Below, in pieces: positions 60,208 through 64,000 of a stretch of 64,000 nucleotides of DNA; the first letter of the stretch is position 1, and each line of letters starts with the position of its first letter. The position numbers and the translations under genes are program-made. The stretch comes from Burkholderiales bacterium. Lineage in GTDB: Bacteria > Pseudomonadota > Gammaproteobacteria > Burkholderiales > Burkholderiaceae_D. The stretch covers positions 1 through 64,000 of the forward strand of contig JACOUL010000018.1 of the NCBI GenBank assembly GCA_016177875.1, in the 5' to 3' direction. The notes below the pieces were generated by a model. That model saw nothing but the letters and a program-made list of their open reading frames with translations, had not been told where the DNA came from and searched no databases.

Positions 60208-60987
60208 ATGAATGATGCGCTTTATATCGCCGCGACCGCCATGCAGGCACAGCAGCTCAACGTGGACACGATTGCCAACAATCTCGCCAACGTCAATACC
60301 AGCGGCTACAAGGCGGGTCGCGTGAACTTCACGGATTTGATGTATCGCGAACAAGGCCGCGGACCAGTCGATGAGACCGGCAATGTTCAAAGCATGGCGC
60401 GTGGCACAGGTGTCGGCATTACCTCGATGGCTAAGCTGTTTACCGATGGGGAGTTGAAAAAAACTGATGGTCCGCTGGACGTCGCCATACGTGGCACGGG
60501 ATTTTTTGAAGTGACGCTGCCGGATGGCGGCAGTGCTTATATGCGAGGCGGTTCTTTACAGGTTAATCGCGATGGTTTCTTGGCAGCGGCGGATGGGTCT
60601 GTGCTTAAACCGAATATCCATATCGGCCAAGATGTCAAAGAAGTCGTCGTCGAGTCGGATGGAAGAGTGCTGGTGCGCACTGCCGGCCAAACTAATGCCA
60701 TCGAAGTGGGGCGCATTGAATTAGTGAGCTTCTCCGATCCGTCGGGGCTTGTTGCGCTTGGCCAAAGCCAATACAAGGCCACTGAGAAATCGGGTGATCC
60801 TATATATGGCACGCCGGGCCAACAAGGTCTGGGAACGATTGCGCAAGGTTTTGTCGAGTCTTCCAACGTCAAGATGCTGGATGAGATGGTGAATTTAATG
60901 GTCGCGCAGCGTGCCTACGAAATGAGCGTGAAGGTCATTCAAGCGGCCGATGAGATGCTTGGCATGAGCAACAACCTGCGTCGATAG
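60208..60987 (+). CDS. flgG: Flagellar distal rod protein FlgG
   Basis: 259 residues, the canonical length. DALYIAATAMQAQQLNVDTIANNLANVNTSGYKAGRVNFTDLMY, the FlgG-specific RGTGFFEVTLPDGGSAYMRGGSLQVNRDGFL, and the C-terminal VESSNVKMLDEMVNLMVAQRAYEMSVKVIQAADEMLGMSNNLRR. AGGAG seven bases before ATG. Co-transcribed with flgF (eight bases) and flgA. Confidence 0.96.
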   Translation: MNDALYIAATAMQAQQLNVDTIANNLANVNTSGYKAGRVNFTDLMYREQGRGPVDETGNVQSMARGTGVGITSMAKLFTDGELKKTDGPLDVAIRGTGFFEVTLPDGGSAYMRGGSLQVNRDGFLAAADGSVLKPNIHIGQDVKEVVVESDGRVLVRTAGQTNAIEVGRIELVSFSDPSGLVALGQSQYKATEKSGDPIYGTPGQQGLGTIAQGFVESSNVKMLDEMVNLMVAQRAYEMSVKVIQAADEMLGMSNNLRR

Positions 60988-60995
60988 GATAAGCG

Positions 60996-61997
60996 GTGAA
61001 AGACTTCGTGCCGGCGATAATGCGCATGTGGTTTGCTGTGCTGGCAAGCTCAATTGCCGTCGCTGCCGTCGCTGCCGTCGCTGCGCAGCCTGCGGCCGCA
61101 ATGCATTTGCAGCTTCGTCAGGAAGCCGTCATCGCCGAACGCTTCATTACCGTAGCAGATATAGCGACGGTTGATGCAAGCCCGGAAATTGCGGGGGTGA
61201 TAAAAGCTTTACACATTGGCGCGGCGCCTCGGGTCGGTAATGTTGACCAGTGGACGCGCGAAGATGTTGAACAGCTTATTCGCCGTCGTGTTCCGGGCTT
61301 CAAGTCGAACCTGAAATGGAGCGGTCCACGAGTAGTTAAGGTTCGCGTTGCAACGCGTGCCGTTGATAGCCGTGCACTAGTCGACGTTGCGCGCAGCAAG
61401 CTGCAGAACGCTCTGCAGAAAAAATTCGAGAAAGTCGATGTTACCGTACTTGCCGTTCCTGCCGAATTGGATCTGCCTCTTGGTGACGTTTCGTTCAGGC
61501 CGCGTGACGTCGATCTGAAGCATTTTTACGCGCGCATTCCGGTATGGGTTGACGTGCATGTGAATGGCGCGTTTTACCGCTCGGTAGTCGTTCCCTTTTC
61601 CGCCAATGTGCGTCAATCGGTATATGTGGCAAATCGAGACATCGCCGAAGGCGCGCTCGTGACGGCAGCTGACTTTGACGTGCGAGTTGAAGAAGTCTCG
61701 GCGATTTCGGACGAGTTGATGCCGGTTGAGCGGCTGCAAGAACAGACTCGTTTGCGTAAAAGACTGAACAACGGACAGATCCTCACGCGCACTCACTTGG
61801 CGCCACTGGGAATGGTGGCACGTGGCGATAGCGTCAAATTGATTCTCGCGGAAGGTGGCGTAGTAATTGAGGCTCGCGCAGTGGCACAGGAGGAGGGCGG
61901 GTTGGGCCAGATGGTTCGCGTCAAACCGGAAAGCAGTGCCGATGCAGTCTTGGCACGTGTTGTGGCGCTGGGCGTCGTTAGGGCGGGTGGAAGGTAA
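60996..61997 (+). CDS. flgA: P-ring assembly chaperone FlgA, long form
   Basis: 333 residues against about 220 in enteric bacteria. Signal sequence with an Ala-Val-Ala repeat (AVLASSIAVAAVAAVAAQPAAA). The first 190 mature residues include a domain with TVADIATVDASPEIAGVIKALHIG, RVGNVDQWTREDVEQLIRRRVPG and VVKVRVATRAVDSRALVDVARSKLQ. The C-terminal SAF-type domain ends VYVANRDIAEGALVTAADFDVRVEEVSAI, RKRLNNGQILTRTHLAPLGMVARGDSVKLILAEGGVVIEARAVAQEEGGLGQMVRVKPESSADAVLARV. GTG 60996 is used; ATG 61020 is an alternative. Its stop overlaps the flgH start. Confidence 0.92.
   Translation: MKDFVPAIMRMWFAVLASSIAVAAVAAVAAQPAAAMHLQLRQEAVIAERFITVADIATVDASPEIAGVIKALHIGAAPRVGNVDQWTREDVEQLIRRRVPGFKSNLKWSGPRVVKVRVATRAVDSRALVDVARSKLQNALQKKFEKVDVTVLAVPAELDLPLGDVSFRPRDVDLKHFYARIPVWVDVHVNGAFYRSVVVPFSANVRQSVYVANRDIAEGALVTAADFDVRVEEVSAISDELMPVERLQEQTRLRKRLNNGQILTRTHLAPLGMVARGDSVKLILAEGGVVIEARAVAQEEGGLGQMVRVKPESSADAVLARVVALGVVRAGGR
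61056..61082 (+). repeat. Three tandem copies of a 9-bp repeat in the flgA signal sequence
   Basis: GCCGTCGCT repeated three times without change, encoding Ala-Val-Ala units in the hydrophobic core of the signal peptide. In-frame, so copy number change would alter core length only. Confidence 0.85.
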
Positions 61998-62581
61998 TGA
62001 AGATATCGCGCATTGCAAGAGTTGTGTTGGCGGTTGCCGCACTGGCGGGCTATTTCGAGTCCGTACAGGCGGCAAGCTTGTATAAGGAAAGCTCTTATCA
62101 ACCGTTGGCTTCCGATCGAAAAGCGCATCAGCCTGGAGATCTGTTGACCGTACTGGTGTATGAAAACTCGAGTGCCACCAGCACGGCGAACACTACAGCA
62201 GGCAGGGATGCGGGTGTAGGTGTCAATATTGAGACACCCGGGACCAGCAAGTCCGCCAGCATAAGAACGAATAATCAGCTTGATGGCCGGGGCCAAACCC
62301 AACGCGTTGGCCGCGTTCTCGCGCAGATTACGGTAACGGTGAAAGGTGTTACTCCAGGCGGTGATTTGTTGGTCGCCGGTGAACAGCTATTGGAAGTGAA
62401 CAACGAGCGGCAGCAGATTAAGGTGGAAGGCAGGGTTCGTCCGCAAGATATTTCGGACACGAATACGGTTTTGTCGACGCGTATCGCTGACGCCAAGATC
62501 AGCTATGTCGGTGAAGGCGATTTGGCCGACCGTCAGCGCCCATCGTGGTGGCAGCGTCTCTTGACTATGTTTGGGTTGTAA
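61997..62581 (+). CDS. flgH: Flagellar L-ring protein FlgH, without lipobox
   Basis: 194 residues. Mature region SLYKESSYQPLASDRKAHQPGDLLTVLVYENSSATSTANTTAGRD, then GRVLAQITVTVKGVTPGGDLLVAGEQLLEVNNERQQIKVEGRVRPQDISDTNTVLSTRIADAKISYVGEGDLADRQRPSWWQRLLTMFGL, plainly FlgH. The N-terminus (MKISRIARVVLAVAALAGYFESVQA) has no Cys and looks like a signal peptidase I substrate, whereas FlgH is normally a lipoprotein. Shorter than E. coli FlgH (232) by loss of the N-terminal linker. Start overlaps flgA stop (TAATG); flgI starts four bases after its end. Confidence 0.93.
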   Translation: MKISRIARVVLAVAALAGYFESVQAASLYKESSYQPLASDRKAHQPGDLLTVLVYENSSATSTANTTAGRDAGVGVNIETPGTSKSASIRTNNQLDGRGQTQRVGRVLAQITVTVKGVTPGGDLLVAGEQLLEVNNERQQIKVEGRVRPQDISDTNTVLSTRIADAKISYVGEGDLADRQRPSWWQRLLTMFGL

Positions 62582-62585
62582 CAAG

Positions 62586-63704
62586 ATGAGAAAGATCATT
62601 CATTTTTGTTTAGCGTGCTTGAGCCTCCTTGCTTGCGCTGCGGTTCAAGCCGAATCGATTCGTATCAAGGATATCGGCAAGATGGCCGGTTGGCGTGAGA
62701 ATGCCTTGGTCGGCTACGGCCTGGTTACCGGCTTGGCGGGCACCGGGGATTCGCCGCGCAACAAGACGACACGCCAGTCGATTGCCAACATGTTGTCGCG
62801 CTTCGACATTTCGGTTGTTGCCGATGATGTTCAAAGCCGGAACGTGGCAGCCGTCATGGTTACAGCAAGCCTAACACCCTTTGCGCGCGCCGGCGATACG
62901 CTGGACGTTACCGTAACCTCCGTGGGCGATGCGCGCAGTCTCGTCGGCGGTTCATTGATTCTTGCGCCGCTCAAAGGCCCGGACGGCCGCGTGTATGCAT
63001 TGGCGCAAGGGGCGGTTTCGGTCGGAGGCTACAAATACGACATGAACGGTAATGTCATGCAAAAAAATCATCCGACGGTCGGGTCGGTGCCGAACGGCGC
63101 GACGATCGAAGTGGGTGTGCCGAATCCCATCATGAATGCAACCAATACAGTGACCTTTGTCCTTTCCGAGCCCGACTACACGACCGCAACCCGTGTTGCG
63201 CATGCAATCAACAGCACACTTGGAATGAAGGTGGCAGATGCGCGGGATGCTTCGGGAATCGACATTCGTGTCCCGGAAGGAAGGCGTGAGCGCCTTGCCG
63301 ATTTTTTGACGTCGGTCGAAAACGTGCAGGTTGAGCCTGATCGCCGCGCAAAAGTCGTCATCAACGAGCGCACCGGGACGGTTGTTTCAGGCGGCGACGT
63401 GAGGATTTCGAAGGTGGCGATTTCGCACGGGGATTTGAAGGTGTCGATTGTGACCGACAACTCGGTATCGCAGCCCATCTTCGTGCGGCAGGTCGGTCCT
63501 GAAGTGCGCACCGCGACAGTGTCCAATAGCCGCGTCAGCGTCGATGAACACAATGAGTCCGGTTTTGTCGGCGCAAACAACAATACGGTTGCCGATCTGG
63601 TTTATGCGCTCAATCGCATCAAGACCAACACGCGCGACATCATTTCGATATTGCGGGCGGTTAAAGCTGCCGGGGCGCTGCATGCCGAGCTGGTGGTGCA
63701 ATAA
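62586..63704 (+). CDS. flgI: Flagellar P-ring protein FlgI
   Basis: 372 residues. Signal peptide (MRKIIHFCLACLSLLACAAVQA), then the FlgI core SIRIKDIGKMAGWRENALVGYGLVTGLAGTGDSPRNKTTRQSI, DTLDVTVTSVGDARSLVGGSLILAPLKGPDGRVYALAQGAVSVGGY, VPNGATIEVGVPN, and the C-terminal VDEHNESGFVGANNNTVADLVYALNRIKTNTRDIISILRAVKAAGALHAELVVQ. ATG 62586 taken; the frame is open five codons upstream. Forms the periplasmic P-ring around the rod with FlgA as chaperone. Confidence 0.95.
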   Translation: MRKIIHFCLACLSLLACAAVQAESIRIKDIGKMAGWRENALVGYGLVTGLAGTGDSPRNKTTRQSIANMLSRFDISVVADDVQSRNVAAVMVTASLTPFARAGDTLDVTVTSVGDARSLVGGSLILAPLKGPDGRVYALAQGAVSVGGYKYDMNGNVMQKNHPTVGSVPNGATIEVGVPNPIMNATNTVTFVLSEPDYTTATRVAHAINSTLGMKVADARDASGIDIRVPEGRRERLADFLTSVENVQVEPDRRAKVVINERTGTVVSGGDVRISKVAISHGDLKVSIVTDNSVSQPIFVRQVGPEVRTATVSNSRVSVDEHNESGFVGANNNTVADLVYALNRIKTNTRDIISILRAVKAAGALHAELVVQ

Positions 63705-63728
63705 ATTAAGTATAAGGAGAGCCAAAGA

Positions 63729-64000
63729 ATGATTTCTTTAATCGAGAGTAATACGACGGCATTATTGAGCTTGGCGCTCGATGCCGCCGGAATGCGGCAA
63801 CAGGCGATCGCCCATAACATCGCGAACGCCAATGCGCCGGGGTATCGGCCGCTCTCCGTCACTTTTGAGGAGCGTTTGGTCGAAGCGCGAAACGCGTTGA
63901 GCAACGGCCAAAAGGCACCTTTGTCGTCCTTCGCGAACTACCGGCCGACGATCGACTTCGTGCAGCCGAGCGGTATCGACGAAGCCAAAGTTTCCGTCGA
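63729..64000 (+). CDS. flgB: Flagellar proximal rod protein FlgB (cut by window end)
   Basis: First 90 codons seen: SNTTALLSLALDAAGMRQQAIAHNIANANAPGYRPLSVTFEERLVEARNALSNGQK has the FlgB N-terminal rod motif (AHNIANANAPGY) and FEE. AAGGAGAGCCAAAGA precedes ATG 63729. In the common order flgJ would follow flgI; here flgB does, so rod genes are split around the ring genes. flgC is expected just beyond the window. Confidence 0.88.
   Translation, partial: MISLIESNTTALLSLALDAAGMRQQAIAHNIANANAPGYRPLSVTFEERLVEARNALSNGQKAPLSSFANYRPTIDFVQPSGIDEAKVSV

Overview
The window reads as a chromosomal segment of a betaproteobacterium, most likely Burkholderiales and probably near Oxalobacteraceae. That placement is inferred from gene content and protein style (Burkholderiales-type porin, the aat-bpt N-end-rule pair, scpB-rluB, rimP-nusA-infB-rbfA-truB-bipA); no database was searched. 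Gene density is high and coding capacity alternates between strands.

Region 1 (1-18.2 kb) is mostly housekeeping: the broken 3' end of a sulfate-binding protein gene, a trimeric porin, pyrD, the bpt/aat aminoacyl-tRNA protein transferases, an ammonium transporter with its own sigma-54-type promoter, a zinc-ribbon Nudix hydrolase, an initiator tRNA gene with a near-ideal promoter, scpB-rluB, and the translation operon rimP-nusA-infB-rbfA-truB, which starts behind a leader carrying an intrinsic terminator. bipA/typA follows. Region 2 (18.2-25.3 kb) holds a secreted tandem Tudor-like protein, a Thr-rich lipoprotein, a hybrid kinase/LuxR regulator pair, a class III aminotransferase and dusA.

Region 3 (25.3-51 kb) is an accessory block of envelope and stress-type genes: SDR oxidoreductase, low-complexity and BON lipoproteins, PRC-barrel proteins, hemerythrin, glycine-zipper lipoprotein, DUF421, an SRPBCC-Hsp20 fusion, SemiSWEET, glycosyltransferases, YqjD/E/K-like proteins, DUF1328 and an entericidin-like peptide. 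It also encodes two sigma-54 activators (one with a receiver domain, one without) and a PAS hybrid kinase. At least seven genes or operons in the block have -24/-12 sequences with exact GG-N10-GC spacing, so I propose that the block is largely a locally encoded sigma-54 regulon. Inside it lies a tightly overlapping four-gene operon (C39-like protease, RimK-type ATP-grasp, GCS2 ligase, N-formylglutamate-amidohydrolase family) that looks like a pathway for making a small peptide or amide. Next to it is a phage-type SSB/Sak4-like ATPase pair.

Region 4 (51-64 kb) begins with an unusually long phosphoethanolamine-transferase-like protein carrying an extra C-terminal domain. Two small proteins of unknown role follow, then a flagellar export and basal-body cluster in the order fliQ-fliR-flhB-flhA-flgF-flgG-flgA-flgH-flgI-flgB (cut by the window end). 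The order, the absence of fliP just upstream, an NPTR instead of NPTH site in FlhB and a FlgH without a lipobox suggest a non-standard flagellar system, perhaps a second or transferred one.
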